Shown: piece by piece, positions 1 to 11,519 of the stretch
Position numbering within the stretch: the stretch's first letter is position 1
Layout: each line of letters opens with the position of its first letter
NCBI RefSeq assembly: GCF_023023025.1
Contig: NZ_CP095481.1
Span: forward strand, 1,240,001-1,304,000
Direction of reading: 5' to 3'
DNA from: Amycolatopsis sp. WQ 127309
Lineage (GTDB): Bacteria; Actinomycetota; Actinomycetes; Mycobacteriales; Pseudonocardiaceae
Length of the DNA: 64,000 nucleotides
Program-made: the position numbers and the translations under genes
Notes under the pieces: model-generated
Told to the model about the DNA's origin: nothing
The model's input: only the letters and a program-made list of their open reading frames with translations
Databases searched by the model: none

Positions 1-264
1 TCGCGCGGGGCGGGACATCCACAGGCCATCTCGAATGTGGACAACTCGGCTTCCCAGGGTCACGAACGCCGGTTTGGTCGCCTCCCGCCGATAAACTGGA
101 CGTGGGGACGCCCCCCTCGGGAGGGTGGGGGCTGCTTGCCGGGGCCGGGCACACCCGCGACATCGCGGCGCGCGTCCTGCGGCCGCTCAGCACGCGGACC
201 ACTCCGGCGCGTGGTGGCCGACGCCACCACGCGGCGGCCCGCCAACAGGTCCAGAATCGGTGTC

Positions 265-1662
265 ATGGCTGACCAGGAATACCGGATCGAACACGACACG
301 ATGGGCGAGGTCCGCGTGCCGGTCGACGCGCTCTACCGCGCGCAGACGCAGCGGGCCGTCGAGAACTTCCCCATCTCCGGCCGGGGCCTGGAGCGTGCCC
401 AGATCCGCGCGCTCGGCCTGCTCAAGGCCGCCGCCGCGCGCGTCAACCTCAAGCTCGGCGTGCTCGACGCCGACGTCGCCGACGCCATCGCCAAGGCCGC
501 CGACGAGGTCGCCGACGGCGCCCACGACGCGCACTTCCCGATCGACGTCTTCCAGACCGGCTCGGGGACGTCGTCGAACATGAACGCCAACGAGGTCATC
601 GCCACCCTGGCGAGCAGGACCCTCGGCCGGGACGTGCACCCGAACGACCACGTCAACGCGTCGCAGTCGTCCAACGACACCTTCCCGACGACCATCCACG
701 TCGCCGCGACCGAAGCCGTACTCAAGGACGTCATCCCGGCGCTCGAGCACCTCGCCGGCGCCATCGAGACGCGCGCCGCGGAGTGGACGGACGTCGTGAA
801 GTCCGGCCGCACGCACCTGATGGACGCGGTGCCGATCACGCTGGGCCAGGAGGCCGGCGCGTGGGCGTCGCAGGTCCGCTTCGGCATCGAACGGCTGAAG
901 TCCGGCCTGCCGCGCCTCGGTGAGCTGCCGATCGGCGGCACCGCCGTCGGCTCGGGTCTCAACGCACCCGATGGCTTCGGCGGAGCCGTCGCCGCGGAGC
1001 TCGCCGAAGTGACCGGGCTGCCGCTGACCGAGGCCCGCGACCACTTCGAGGCGCAGGCGACGCAGGACAGCGTCGTCGAGACGTCCGGGCACCTGCGCAC
1101 GCTCGCCGTGTCGCTCAACAAGATCGCGAACGACCTGCGCTGGCTGGGTTCCGGTCCGCGCACCGGCCTGGGCGAGCTGGCGCTGCCGGACCTGCAGCCG
1201 GGCTCGTCGATCATGCCGGGCAAGGTGAACCCGGTGATCCCGGAGGCGACGCTGCAGGTCGTCGCGCAGGTGATCGGCAACGACGCCGCCGTCGCCTTCG
1301 CCGGCGCCGCGGGCAACTTCCAGCTCAACGTCAACCTGCCGGTGATCGCCCGCAACGTCCTCGAGTCGGCCCGGCTGCTCGCCGCCGTCTCGCGGCTGCT
1401 GGCGGACAAGGTGTTCGACGGCGTCACGGCGAACGTCGAACGCACCCGGCAGTACGCCGAGGGCTCGCCGTCGATCGTGACGCCGTTGAACAAATACATC
1501 GGTTACGAAGAGGCCGCCGCGGTCGCGAAGCAGGCCTTGAAGGAGCTGAAGACGATCCGCGAGGTCGTCATCGAACGCGGCCACGTCAAGGACGGCAAGC
1601 TCACCGAAGCGCAGCTCGACGAGGCCCTCGACGTGCTCCGCATGGCCCGCGGCGGCAAGTGA
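265..1662 (+). CDS. fumC: class II fumarate hydratase
   Basis: Converts fumarate and water to L-malate in the TCA cycle; a cytosolic homotetramer in this family. The 465-residue product has the usual length. It carries the superfamily signature [11 protein letters not shown] at residues 313-323 and the [10 protein letters not shown] and SSNDTFPTT substrate-site segments in the N-terminal half. The open frame runs upstream to about position 37, but that extension is low-complexity and unlike fumarases. The ATG at 265, giving [19 protein letters not shown], matches the family start. No strong Shine-Dalgarno lies before it. A convergent aldo/keto reductase gene ends 4 bp downstream. It is the equivalent of Rv1098c and opens the conserved block. 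Confidence 0.96.
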   Translation: MADQEYRIEHDTMGEVRVPVDALYRAQTQRAVENFPISGRGLERAQIRALGLLKAAAARVNLKLGVLDADVADAIAKAADEVADGAHDAHFPIDVFQTGSGTSSNMNANEVIATLASRTLGRDVHPNDHVNASQSSNDTFPTTIHVAATEAVLKDVIPALEHLAGAIETRAAEWTDVVKSGRTHLMDAVPITLGQEAGAWASQVRFGIERLKSGLPRLGELPIGGTAVGSGLNAPDGFGGAVAAELAEVTGLPLTEARDHFEAQATQDSVVETSGHLRTLAVSLNKIANDLRWLGSGPRTGLGELALPDLQPGSSIMPGKVNPVIPEATLQVVAQVIGNDAAVAFAGAAGNFQLNVNLPVIARNVLESARLLAAVSRLLADKVFDGVTANVERTRQYAEGSPSIVTPLNKYIGYEEAAAVAKQALKELKTIREVVIERGHVKDGKLTEAQLDEALDVLRMARGGK

Positions 1663-1666
1663 GCGG

Positions 1667-2692
1667 CTACCGCCGGCGCAGGAGCTTGTCCGCCAGCGCC
1701 GGCGGGGTGTAGTCCTTCTCCGCGGAGTTCAGGTCGGTGCCCGGCGGGACGATCTCGTCGATCCGGTCCAGCACATCGCCGTCCAGCTCCAGCTCGGCGC
1801 CCGCCAGCAGGTCGTCGAGCTGGGCCGGCGTGCGCGGGCCGATGATCGCCGACGTCACGCCCGGGTGCGCCCGGACGAACGCCGTGGCCAGGTGCGTGAG
1901 CGGCCGGCCCAGGTCGTCGGCGATCTTCTTCAGCTGCGCGATGGCCTCGAACTTGACGGCGTTCTCCGGCAGCGCGGGGTCGAACTTGTGCGCCTGCAAC
2001 GTCCGCCGGCCTTCGGAAAGGTCCACATCGGACGGCTTCAGGTACTTGCCCGACAGCCAGCCGCTGGCCAGCGGGCTCCACGTGAGCACGCCCATGCCGT
2101 ACTTCTGCGCGGTCGGCAGCACCGCGGCCTCGATCGCCCGGTTGAAGATCGAGTACGGCGGCTGCTCGGCGCGGAACCGCACCAGGCCGCGCTTTTCCGC
2201 CACCCACTGGGCTTCCACGATCTGCTCGGCCGGGAAGTCCGACGACCCGACCGCACGCACCTTCCCCGACCGGACGAAGTCCGAGAGCACCGAGAGCGTC
2301 TCTTCGATGTCGGTCGCCGGATCCGGCCGGTGGACCTGGTAGAGGTCGACGTGGTCGGTGTCGAGGCGCCGCAGGCTGTCCTCCAGCGCGCGGGTCAGCC
2401 AGCGCCGCGAAAGCCCGCCCTGGTTCGGGTCGTCGCCCATCCGGAAGAAACCCTTGGTGGCGAGCACGACGTCGTCGCGGCGGCCCTTGAGCGCCTTCCC
2501 GACGATCTGCTCGTTCTCGCCGCCCGAGTACATGTCCGCGGTGTCCCAGAAGTTCACGCCCGCGTCGAGCGCGGTGTGCAGCATCCGGACGCCCTCTTCG
2601 TGGTCCGGGTTGCCCCACTGGCCGAGCATCATGGCGCCGAACGCGTACTCGCTGACCGAGATCCCCGTGCCACCCAGAATTCGTCGTTTCAT
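1667..2692 (-). CDS. aldo/keto reductase
   Basis: A 341-residue NAD(P)H-dependent oxidoreductase of the AKR superfamily, with the (beta/alpha)8 fold expected from its family. Visible marks are GGTGISVSEYAFG at the N terminus, the catalytic Asp/Tyr segment FWDTADMYSGGENE near residue 50, KGFFRMG with the catalytic-site Lys, and VDLYQVHRPDP near residue 120. The ATG at 2692 (MKRRILGGTG) is the family start; the much longer open frame upstream is a shadow of the ligase gene. It is divergent from the XRE regulator at 2795, with about 100 bp between, so that regulator probably controls it. The physiological substrate is not evident. Confidence 0.9.
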   Translation of the reverse strand: MKRRILGGTGISVSEYAFGAMMLGQWGNPDHEEGVRMLHTALDAGVNFWDTADMYSGGENEQIVGKALKGRRDDVVLATKGFFRMGDDPNQGGLSRRWLTRALEDSLRRLDTDHVDLYQVHRPDPATDIEETLSVLSDFVRSGKVRAVGSSDFPAEQIVEAQWVAEKRGLVRFRAEQPPYSIFNRAIEAAVLPTAQKYGMGVLTWSPLASGWLSGKYLKPSDVDLSEGRRTLQAHKFDPALPENAVKFEAIAQLKKIADDLGRPLTHLATAFVRAHPGVTSAIIGPRTPAQLDDLLAGAELELDGDVLDRIDEIVPPGTDLNSAEKDYTPPALADKLLRRR

Positions 2693-2794
2693 GCCGCCAC
2701 CCTGCGGGCGGTTCCGGGGCCGAGCCAGGCCGCGTCCTGCCTGGGTCCGGCAATACCAGGCTGCCCCGCCGGGATCCGGGGGATACTTGTCGAC

Positions 2795-3649
2795 ATGAGT
2801 GACGCAGCCGAGCTCGGCGCCTTCCTGAAGGCGCGTCGCGCCGCCCTCGAACCGGAGGAAGTCGGCCTGCCGCAGGGGATCACCCGGCGTCGCGTGGCCG
2901 GGCTGCGCCGCGAGGAGATCGCGCAGCTCGCGGGCATCAGCGTCGACTACTACACGCGGCTGGAGCAGGGCCGCGCGAAGAACGTCTCGGACGCGATCCT
3001 CGACGCGCTGGCCCGCGCGTTGCGGCTGCGGCCGGACGAGGAGTCCTACCTGCGCAACCTCGCCGCGCCGAAGCGCCGCGACCGGCTCAGGCCCCAGCGC
3101 GTCCGGCCCGAGCTGCAGCTCATGCTGGACGCCGTCCAGGCGCCCGCGTTCATCTTCGGCCGCTACCTGGACGTGCTGGCGTGGAACGCGCTCGGCGGCG
3201 CGGTCGCGTTCGACTTCGGCAACCTCGACGAGCGCAGCATGCCGAAGCTCTTCTTCCTGGACGAGCGCGCGAAACAGCTGCACCCCGAGTACGACGCGGT
3301 GTGCCGCGAGCTGGTCGCGAACCTGCGCGCCGAGAGCGGCCGGCACCCCGGCGACCCGGGGTTCGCCCGGCTGATCGGCGAGCTTTCGCTGGCCAGCGCG
3401 CGGTTCCGCACGCTGTGGGCCGAGCACCACGTGCAGGAGAAGGCCCAGGGCTGGAAGCTCATGCGGAACCCGGTCGTCGGCGAGCTGCGGCTGCGCTACG
3501 AGACGCTGCGCCTGCCCGACGACCCGGACCAGGGCATGGTGATCTACCACGCCGAACCCGGCTCGGAGTCCGCCCGCGCGCTCGGCCTGCTGGCCAGCTG
3601 GATCACCGAAGCTCCCAGCGCCGACCGGCCGGTGAACTTCCGTTCGTAG
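2795..3649 (+). CDS. XRE-family regulator with MmyB-like ligand-binding domain
   Basis: A 284-residue DNA-binding protein. Residues about 8-75 form an XRE helix-turn-helix (RREEIAQLAGISVDYYTRLEQ). Residues about 105-270 match the MmyB-like domain common in actinomycete regulators, including the segment FGRYLDVLAWNALG that in this family contributes to fatty-acid-like ligand binding. The start is the ATG at 2795. It is divergent from the aldo/keto reductase, which is a likely target because MmyB-like regulators typically control a neighbouring divergent redox enzyme. The ligand is unknown. Confidence 0.9.
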   Translation: MSDAAELGAFLKARRAALEPEEVGLPQGITRRRVAGLRREEIAQLAGISVDYYTRLEQGRAKNVSDAILDALARALRLRPDEESYLRNLAAPKRRDRLRPQRVRPELQLMLDAVQAPAFIFGRYLDVLAWNALGGAVAFDFGNLDERSMPKLFFLDERAKQLHPEYDAVCRELVANLRAESGRHPGDPGFARLIGELSLASARFRTLWAEHHVQEKAQGWKLMRNPVVGELRLRYETLRLPDDPDQGMVIYHAEPGSESARALGLLASWITEAPSADRPVNFRS

Positions 3650-3715
3650 TGGCCTTGACCAGGGCAGACAGCCCGCCGACGAGAAATTGTCGGTGGTGCG
3701 GGTCATGATGTCCGG

Positions 3716-5263
3716 GTGTTGCTCAGCGAGATAGTCCGGGCGTCCGCCGACCTGGCGGCGACGAGGTCCAGGAAGGCGAAGATCGCCCTCCTGGCCACGC
3801 TGCTGCGCGCGGCCGAGGTCGCGGAGCTGCCCGTGGTGATCGCCTACCTGACCGGGCAGACGGCGCAGGACCGGCTGGGTGCGGGCTGGCGCACCCTGGC
3901 CGGGCTCGGCACGTCGCCGGCCGACGAGCCCACGATCACGGTCGCCGAGGTCGACACGGCGTTGACCGAGGCTGCGGGCGTGGCGGCGGGCACCGGCTCG
4001 TCGACACGGCGGCAGGAGGTGCTGCGCGCGCTGTTCGTCCGGCTCACGAAGGGCGAGCAGGAGTTCCTGTTCCGGCTGGTCACCGGCGAGCTGCGGCAGG
4101 GCGCGCTCGAAGGCGTGATGGTCGACGCGGTCGCGGCGGCGGCCGACGTCCCGGCCGTGGACGTCCGGCGGGCGTTCATGCTGTCCGGCAAGCTGCCGAC
4201 CACCGGCGTCGCGGCGCTGACCGGCGGGCAGGCGGCGCTGGCGGAGTTCCGGCTGACGCTGGGCACGCCGATCAAGCCGATGCTGGCGTCGCCGGCGGAG
4301 TCGCTGGAAGAGGCCGTCACCGAGCACGCCGAGGCGATCGTCGAGTACAAAATGGACGGTGCGCGGATCCAGGTGCACCGCCAGGGTGACGAGGTGCACG
4401 TCTGGACGCGGACGCTGCGCGAGATCACCGGCAGCGTCCAGGAACTGGTCGAGCTGGTGCGGGCGCTGCCGTGTGAATCGGTGGTGCTCGACGGCGAAAC
4501 GCTGGCCCTGACCGACGCCGGGCGGCCGCGGCCGTTCCAGGACACGATGAGCCGGTTCGGCAGCACCCGCGAGGAGCAGGTGAAGGCGCTGTTGCTGCGG
4601 CCGTACTTCTTCGACTGCCTGCACTTGGACGGCGTCGACCTGCTGGACGCGCCGCTGTCCGAGCGCAACGCGGCGCTGCGCAAGGTCGCCGGGGCGCACG
4701 TGATCCCCGGCGAGGTGGGCGTCGCGCGGGCCGCCGAGGTGCTGGAGGCGGCGATGGACGCCGGGCACGAGGGCGTGATGGTCAAGGACCTGGCGGCGCC
4801 GTACGCGGCCGGGCGGCGCGGACGGGCGTGGCTCAAGGTCAAGCCGGTGCACACGATCGACCTCGTGGTGCTCGCGGCGGAGTGGGGTCACGGCCGGCGC
4901 ACGGGCAAGCTGTCGAACCTGCACCTGGGCGCCCGCGACCCGGACGGCGGCCCGCCGATCATGGTGGGCAAGACGTTCAAGGGCATGACCGACGAGCTGC
5001 TCGCCTGGCAGACGGCGACGTTCCAGGAGATCGAGACCCACCGCGACGACTGGACGGTGTACGTCCGCCCGGAGGTCGTGGTGGAGATCGAGCTGGACAG
5101 CGCCCAGGTCAGCACGCGCTACCCGGGAGGCCTCGCGCTGCGCTTCGCCCGGGTGGTCCGCTACCGCCCGGACAAGGAAGCCGGCGACGCGGACACGATC
5201 GACGCGGTCCGCGGCCTGTTGCAGGGCGACCGCTCGGAAGGAGGCGGGCAACGAAAGTCTTGA
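3716..5263 (+). CDS. lig: ATP-dependent DNA ligase (LigB type)
   Basis: Seals nicked DNA using ATP. The 515-residue protein has an N-terminal DNA-binding domain (residues 1-190), an adenylation domain with motif I EYKMDGARIQ (nucleophile Lys212), and a C-terminal OB-fold domain with the KVKP motif (WLKVKPVHTIDL). Length and order match archaeal-type ligases such as mycobacterial LigB, separate from the essential NAD-dependent LigA. The GTG at 3716 is used as start; a TTG follows directly. It stands alone between the XRE regulator and the S53 peptidase. The role in repair rather than replication is inferred from the family. Confidence 0.93.
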   Translation: MLLSEIVRASADLAATRSRKAKIALLATLLRAAEVAELPVVIAYLTGQTAQDRLGAGWRTLAGLGTSPADEPTITVAEVDTALTEAAGVAAGTGSSTRRQEVLRALFVRLTKGEQEFLFRLVTGELRQGALEGVMVDAVAAAADVPAVDVRRAFMLSGKLPTTGVAALTGGQAALAEFRLTLGTPIKPMLASPAESLEEAVTEHAEAIVEYKMDGARIQVHRQGDEVHVWTRTLREITGSVQELVELVRALPCESVVLDGETLALTDAGRPRPFQDTMSRFGSTREEQVKALLLRPYFFDCLHLDGVDLLDAPLSERNAALRKVAGAHVIPGEVGVARAAEVLEAAMDAGHEGVMVKDLAAPYAAGRRGRAWLKVKPVHTIDLVVLAAEWGHGRRTGKLSNLHLGARDPDGGPPIMVGKTFKGMTDELLAWQTATFQEIETHRDDWTVYVRPEVVVEIELDSAQVSTRYPGGLALRFARVVRYRPDKEAGDADTIDAVRGLLQGDRSEGGGQRKS

Positions 5264-5384
5264 TAACGACATCTCGCGCGTCGGTGGCGCTTTCCTCCTA
5301 AAAGGAAAGACGAAAGTCGATGTTGTCTTCTCCCCTTCCTGACCAGAGTGGCTGACGGAGTTCCTTCAGCCAGGGGAGAAAAGC

Positions 5385-6677
5385 ATGAGACTGCGCGCTG
5401 CCGCCGGCTTGCTCGCGAGCACGACCCTGCTCGTGACCGCGTTCGCCGCACCCGCCGGTGCGACGCCCGTGCCGAGCACGCCGGACGCCGGGCACCAGCC
5501 GTCGAAGCATAACTTCTCGGCGGCCGCGCAGTCGTTCGTCGGCGCGGACACCGTGCAGAAGCGCGTCGCGAAGCTGGAAGCCGCGATGTCGACGCTGCCG
5601 AAGGAGAGCACCGCCTACAACGCGACGAAGCTCTGGAACCAGGGCATCACCGGCGCGGGCAGCACGGTCACGACGCTGGTGTCGTTCGGCGACGACCAGG
5701 TCAAGCAGGTGCTCGACACCTACTCGAAGAACCACGGCCTGCCGCCGGCGAACGTCGAGATCCTGCAGCCGTCCGGTCCGGTGCCGGCGTGCACCGACCC
5801 CGGCGTCGACACCGCGACCTGCCAGGGCTGGGGCGGCGAGACCGACCTCGACGTCACGATGATGCACGCCTTGGCGCCGAACGCGAAGATCATCGTCGCG
5901 GCCACCCCGGTCGCCGAGACGCAGGGCTTCACCGGCCTGCCCGAGATGATGCACGCGGTCGACTACCTGACCGAGCACAAGCTGACCGACGTCATCTCGA
6001 TGAGCTTCGGCACGACCGAGGAGAACTTCCCGTCGTTCGACTCGATCAAGACGCTCGACCCGGCGCTGGAGCGCGCGAGCAAGGCCGGGATCACGATGGT
6101 CGCCTCCTCCGGTGACGACGGCCCGACCGGCGGCTACCTCTACGGCCCGGGCAACTACCCGTACCGCGTCGCGAGCTGGCCGGCGTCCGACCCGCGCGTC
6201 ACGACGCTCGGCGGCACCCAGCTGCACCTCGACACGACCGGCGCGCGCACCAAGCCCGACGACGTCGTGAACGTCGCCGACAACGGCTTCTCCGAAGGTG
6301 CCGGCCTCTCCAAGACGTACGCGCGGCCGAACTGGCAGGACGGCGTCAAGAAGATCACCGGCAGCAAGATGCGTTCGTTCCCGGACATCAGCATGGAAGG
6401 CGTGTTCGGCACGTCGCAGTCCGCGCCGCTGTTCGCCGGCGTGCTCGCACTGGCCGTGCAGGCCAAGGGCGGCAAGCTCGGCCAGATCAACCCGGCGCTG
6501 TACACGAAGCTGGGCCCGGCCGGCACCAAGGCGGGCATCATCGACGTGACCGAAGGCGACAACAGCCAGGACGGCGTCACCGGCTTCACCGCGGCGAAGG
6601 GCTTCGACGTCGCCAGCGGCTGGGGCACGGTCGACGCGTCGGTCTTCGTTCCCGCGCTGGTCAAGGCGCTGAAGTAA
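5385..6677 (+). CDS. secreted S53 (sedolisin-family) serine-carboxyl peptidase
   Basis: A 430-residue exported protease. Residues 1-27 form a signal peptide (positive start, hydrophobic core, cleavage after AGA). The S53 catalytic set is visible: Glu152 and Asp156 in GGETDLDVTMMH, the oxyanion Asp in SSGDDG near residue 245, and the nucleophile Ser344 in FGTSQSAPLFAG. The C-terminal calcium-site region is suggested by IDVTEGDN and FDVASGWGTVD. The pro-region is only about 60-70 residues, much shorter than the roughly 180 residues of classical sedolisins, so it may be processed differently. The ATG at 5385 follows CAGGGGAG at good spacing. Its neighbours give no clue to the substrate. Confidence 0.88.
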   Translation: MRLRAAAGLLASTTLLVTAFAAPAGATPVPSTPDAGHQPSKHNFSAAAQSFVGADTVQKRVAKLEAAMSTLPKESTAYNATKLWNQGITGAGSTVTTLVSFGDDQVKQVLDTYSKNHGLPPANVEILQPSGPVPACTDPGVDTATCQGWGGETDLDVTMMHALAPNAKIIVAATPVAETQGFTGLPEMMHAVDYLTEHKLTDVISMSFGTTEENFPSFDSIKTLDPALERASKAGITMVASSGDDGPTGGYLYGPGNYPYRVASWPASDPRVTTLGGTQLHLDTTGARTKPDDVVNVADNGFSEGAGLSKTYARPNWQDGVKKITGSKMRSFPDISMEGVFGTSQSAPLFAGVLALAVQAKGGKLGQINPALYTKLGPAGTKAGIIDVTEGDNSQDGVTGFTAAKGFDVASGWGTVDASVFVPALVKALK

Positions 6678-6807
6678 GCCACCGGGCGCGCTCCGGACGC
6701 ACACACCGCCCGGGGCGCGCTCGGGTTCAACGACGGCAGCCAAGCACGACACGATCGAGTGATCCACAAGGGCGCCACCAGCGGTTACCAGCCGGTATTC
6801 TCCGGTG

Positions 6808-7482
6808 ATGCACGGTTCGAAGCTCACGCGTGTCTCGTTCGCGGTCATCGCCGTGGTCGCGCTGACCGGCCTGGTCAGCCAGGTGATCGCCACCGCGGGC
6901 GACACCGACGGGCAGTACCGCACCGCGGGCGCGCGGATCGCGAACATGTTCTGCTTCTTCACGATCGACTCGAACCTGCTGGTCGCCGTGACCTCGCTGC
7001 TGGTCGCGCTGGGCGCCGCCCGCGTCACCGGGCCGTTCCGCGTGTTCTGGCTCGACGCGCTCGCCGGCATCATCGTGACCGGCGTCGTCTACCAGGTCGC
7101 CCTCTCCGGCCTGTACGAGCTGAACGGGCTTTCGCTGTTCGCCGACACCATGCTGCACAAGGTGACGCCGATCCTGTTCACGCTCGGCTGGCTCTTCGCC
7201 GGCCCGCGCGGCGCGTTGACCTGGCCCACCGTGTGGTGGTCGCTGATCTACCCGGCGGCGTGGCTCGCGTTCACGCTGGTGCGCGGCGCGTTCACCGGCT
7301 TCTACCCGTACCCGTTCGTCGACGCGGACGCGCTCGGCTACGGCCGCGTGACGCTCAACTGCGTCGTCATCGGGGTCCTCTTCACCGCGCTCGCGGCGGG
7401 GTTGTTCCTGGCCGACCGGGCGTTCCACCGCCGCGCGCTCCACCGGGCCGCAACCGCCGAGCCGCAGCGCGAAGTCGTCTGA
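6808..7482 (+). CDS. Pr6Pr family membrane protein
   Basis: A 224-residue integral membrane protein with six likely transmembrane helices. Conserved marks of the Pr6Pr (FAR-17a/AIG1-like) family are FFTIDSNLLVA in the first third, the HKVTPILFTLGWL segment with its conserved His, and FYPYPFVD near the C terminus. FAR-17a/AIG1 members include eukaryotic lipid-ester hydrolases, but the function of bacterial members is unknown. The ATG at 6808 is preferred; a GTG lies one codon upstream. A convergent oxidoreductase gene ends 16 bp after the stop. Confidence 0.8.
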   Translation: MHGSKLTRVSFAVIAVVALTGLVSQVIATAGDTDGQYRTAGARIANMFCFFTIDSNLLVAVTSLLVALGAARVTGPFRVFWLDALAGIIVTGVVYQVALSGLYELNGLSLFADTMLHKVTPILFTLGWLFAGPRGALTWPTVWWSLIYPAAWLAFTLVRGAFTGFYPYPFVDADALGYGRVTLNCVVIGVLFTALAAGLFLADRAFHRRALHRAATAEPQREVV

Positions 7483-7497
7483 CCCGGCTCCAGCCGG

Positions 7498-8712
7498 CTA
7501 ACCGCGGACGCGGCGGAACGCGTTGAGCCCGTCGGTGAACCCCGCCTGCACGAGCGTCAGCGCCGCACCCCGCCGGTCCACCGGCCGGCCGGACGCGATC
7601 CGGTGCATCTGCCGGGTGTGCCACTGGATCTCGAGCAGGCTGTCGGCCAGCCGGATGCCGGTCTTCGGGCAGCGCCGCTGCGCCTCGACCTCCTCGCCGG
7701 CCAGCAACCGCGCGGGCAGCCCGGGGTCGACGACGAGCGGCCGGCCGAGGCCGATGACGTCGAGTTCACCGGAGCCGAGCGCGTCGGCCATCCCGCCGGG
7801 CGTGGTGAAACCGCCGGTGACCATCAGCGCGACGTCGGAGACGTTGCGCGCCTTCGCCGCGTAGTCCAGGAAGTACGCTTCGCGCGCTTGAGTGCTCGCC
7901 CGGCCCGAGCCCATCATCACGGCCTTCTCGTACGTGCCGCCGGAGACTTCCAGCAGGTCCAGCCCGGCTTCGCCGAGCGCGTGGACGACCTCGAGCGACT
8001 CGTCCTCGGTGAAGCCGCCGCGCTGGAAGTCGGCGCTGTTGAGCTTGACCGACACCGGGACGTCGTCGCCGACGGCCTCCCGCACGCGCCGTACGACCTC
8101 GAGCAGGAACCGCCGCCGACCGGCGGTATCACCGCCCCAGGCGTCGGTACGCCGGTTGGTCAGCGGCGAGAGGAACTGGGAGACGAGGTAGCCGTGCGCA
8201 CCGTGGATCTGCACGCCCGCGAAGCCCGCATCGACGAACGTGCGGGCCGCGACGCCGAAGCGTTCGATGATCGCTTCGATCTCTTCGCCGGACAGGGCGC
8301 GCGGAGCGGCGAAGGCGGTACGCACGCCTCGATCACCGAAGGGCACCGCGGACGGCGCGACCGGCTGACGCGACAAGTAGCGCGGGCTCTGCCGGCCCGG
8401 GTGGTTCAGCTGCACCCAGAGCTGCGTGCCGGTGCCCTCGACCGACCGCGCCCACGGCCGGTAGACGTCGGGGTCGGGGCTCAGCGCGACGTTGCGCGGC
8501 TCGCCCAGCGCGCCCGGGTCGACCATGACGTTGCCGGTGATCAGCGCGCCGGCGCCGCCGCGGGCCCAGGTCCGGTACAGCTCGGCCAGCTCGCGGGTCG
8601 GGGCGTTGCGCCGGTCGCCGAGCTGCTCGCTGAGCGCCGACTTGACCAGCCGGTTGGGCAGCACGGCGCCGCAACGCAGCTTCAGCGGCTCGGCCAGCAG
8701 GTCGTGGGTCAT
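7498..8712 (-). CDS. NADH:flavin oxidoreductase / old yellow enzyme family
   Basis: A 404-residue FMN-dependent oxidoreductase with the TIM-barrel organisation of the OYE family. Visible marks are PNRLVKSALSEQLGD (residues about 20-34), LWVQLNHPGRQ, the catalytic-site segment GVQIHGAHGYLVSQFLSP near residue 180, and the phosphate-binding VTGGF. It probably reduces an activated alkene or enone; the natural substrate is unknown. The ATG at 8712 (MTHDLLAEPLKLR) is the family start. Its promoter region has two 13-bp near-palindromes of the form TACCGSCGGTA (8736-8777), suggesting control by a dimeric repressor that is not encoded nearby. The divergent MBL gene may share the control region. Confidence 0.9.
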   Translation of the reverse strand: MTHDLLAEPLKLRCGAVLPNRLVKSALSEQLGDRRNAPTRELAELYRTWARGGAGALITGNVMVDPGALGEPRNVALSPDPDVYRPWARSVEGTGTQLWVQLNHPGRQSPRYLSRQPVAPSAVPFGDRGVRTAFAAPRALSGEEIEAIIERFGVAARTFVDAGFAGVQIHGAHGYLVSQFLSPLTNRRTDAWGGDTAGRRRFLLEVVRRVREAVGDDVPVSVKLNSADFQRGGFTEDESLEVVHALGEAGLDLLEVSGGTYEKAVMMGSGRASTQAREAYFLDYAAKARNVSDVALMVTGGFTTPGGMADALGSGELDVIGLGRPLVVDPGLPARLLAGEEVEAQRRCPKTGIRLADSLLEIQWHTRQMHRIASGRPVDRRGAALTLVQAGFTDGLNAFRRVRG

Positions 8713-8735
8713 CGCGTGCTCCCCTCGTGGCGTAC

Positions 8736-8777
8736 TTACCGGCGGTAACCTTACCTGAAAGTAGATACCGCCGGTAT
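8736..8777. promoter_or_regulatory. twin operator-like palindromes upstream of the OYE gene
   Basis: Two matching inverted repeats: TTACCGGCGGTAA at 8736-8748 and ATACCGCCGGTAT at 8765-8777. The centres are 29 bp apart, close to three helical turns. Both follow TACCGSCGGTA with a single central mismatch. They lie between the divergent oxidoreductase (start 8712) and MBL gene (start 8815). The layout is typical of TetR- or MarR-type repressor sites; the regulator itself is not identified. Confidence 0.6.
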
Positions 8778-8814
8778 GCCGTCGACGCGGTGACGGCCCA
8801 CTAGGGTCTGCCGC

Positions 8815-9438
8815 ATGACCGCGATCGTGCAGAACCTGGTGACCTCCGGCGTCTTCGAGCTCGACGGAGGCAGCTGGGACGTCGACAACAACGTGTGGAT
8901 CGTGGGCGACGACGCGGAGGTGATCGTGATCGACGCCGCGCACGACGCGAAGGCGATCGAGAACGTCGTCGGCGACCGGAAACTGGTCGCGATCGTCTGC
9001 ACGCACGCGCACAACGACCACGTCAACGCCGCCCCGGCGCTCGCCGAGGCCACCGGCGCGCCGATCCTGCTGCACCCGGCGGACCGGGTCGTCTGGGACC
9101 TCACGCACCCGGACCGCGCACCGGACGGCGAGCTCGCCGACGGCCAAGCGATCACCATCGCGGGCACGGACCTGCGCGTCATCCACACGCCGGGCCACGC
9201 ACCGGGCGCGGTCTGCCTCTACGCCGAAGAGCTGGGCGTCCTGTTCACGGGCGACACCCTGTTCCACGGCGGCCCGGGAGCCACCGGACGGTCCTATTCG
9301 GACTACCCGACCATCGTGAAGTCCATCCGCGAGAAGCTGTTCACCCTCCCGGACGCCACCAAGGTGCACACGGGCCACGGCGAGGGCACCAAGCTCGGCG
9401 CCGAGAAGTCCGCTTCGAGCGGCTGGGAACAGCCCTGA
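8815..9438 (+). CDS. MBL-fold metallo-hydrolase
   Basis: A 207-residue metallo-beta-lactamase-fold hydrolase related to the glyoxalase II-like group. The full metal-binding motif THAHNDHVNA lies at residues 63-72 (His64, His66, Asp68, His69). The later ligands are seen in HTPGHAPGAVCLY, FTGDTLFHGGPG and the C-terminal HTGHGEGT. In mycothiol-using actinomycetes such proteins may act on thiol esters, but nothing here fixes the substrate. The ATG at 8815 is the only good start. A perfect 28-bp palindrome 5 bp after the stop is a probable terminator. Confidence 0.9.
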   Translation: MTAIVQNLVTSGVFELDGGSWDVDNNVWIVGDDAEVIVIDAAHDAKAIENVVGDRKLVAIVCTHAHNDHVNAAPALAEATGAPILLHPADRVVWDLTHPDRAPDGELADGQAITIAGTDLRVIHTPGHAPGAVCLYAEELGVLFTGDTLFHGGPGATGRSYSDYPTIVKSIREKLFTLPDATKVHTGHGEGTKLGAEKSASSGWEQP

Positions 9439-11514
<2,076 letters not shown>

Positions 11515-11519
11515 ACGCC

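Noticed and set aside
187..5272. Very long leftward frames opposite fumC and the ligase gene, up to 1201 codons
   Set aside because: These are GC-rich shadow frames with Arg/Ala/Gly/His-rich composition. Only the part at 1667-2692 is a real gene.
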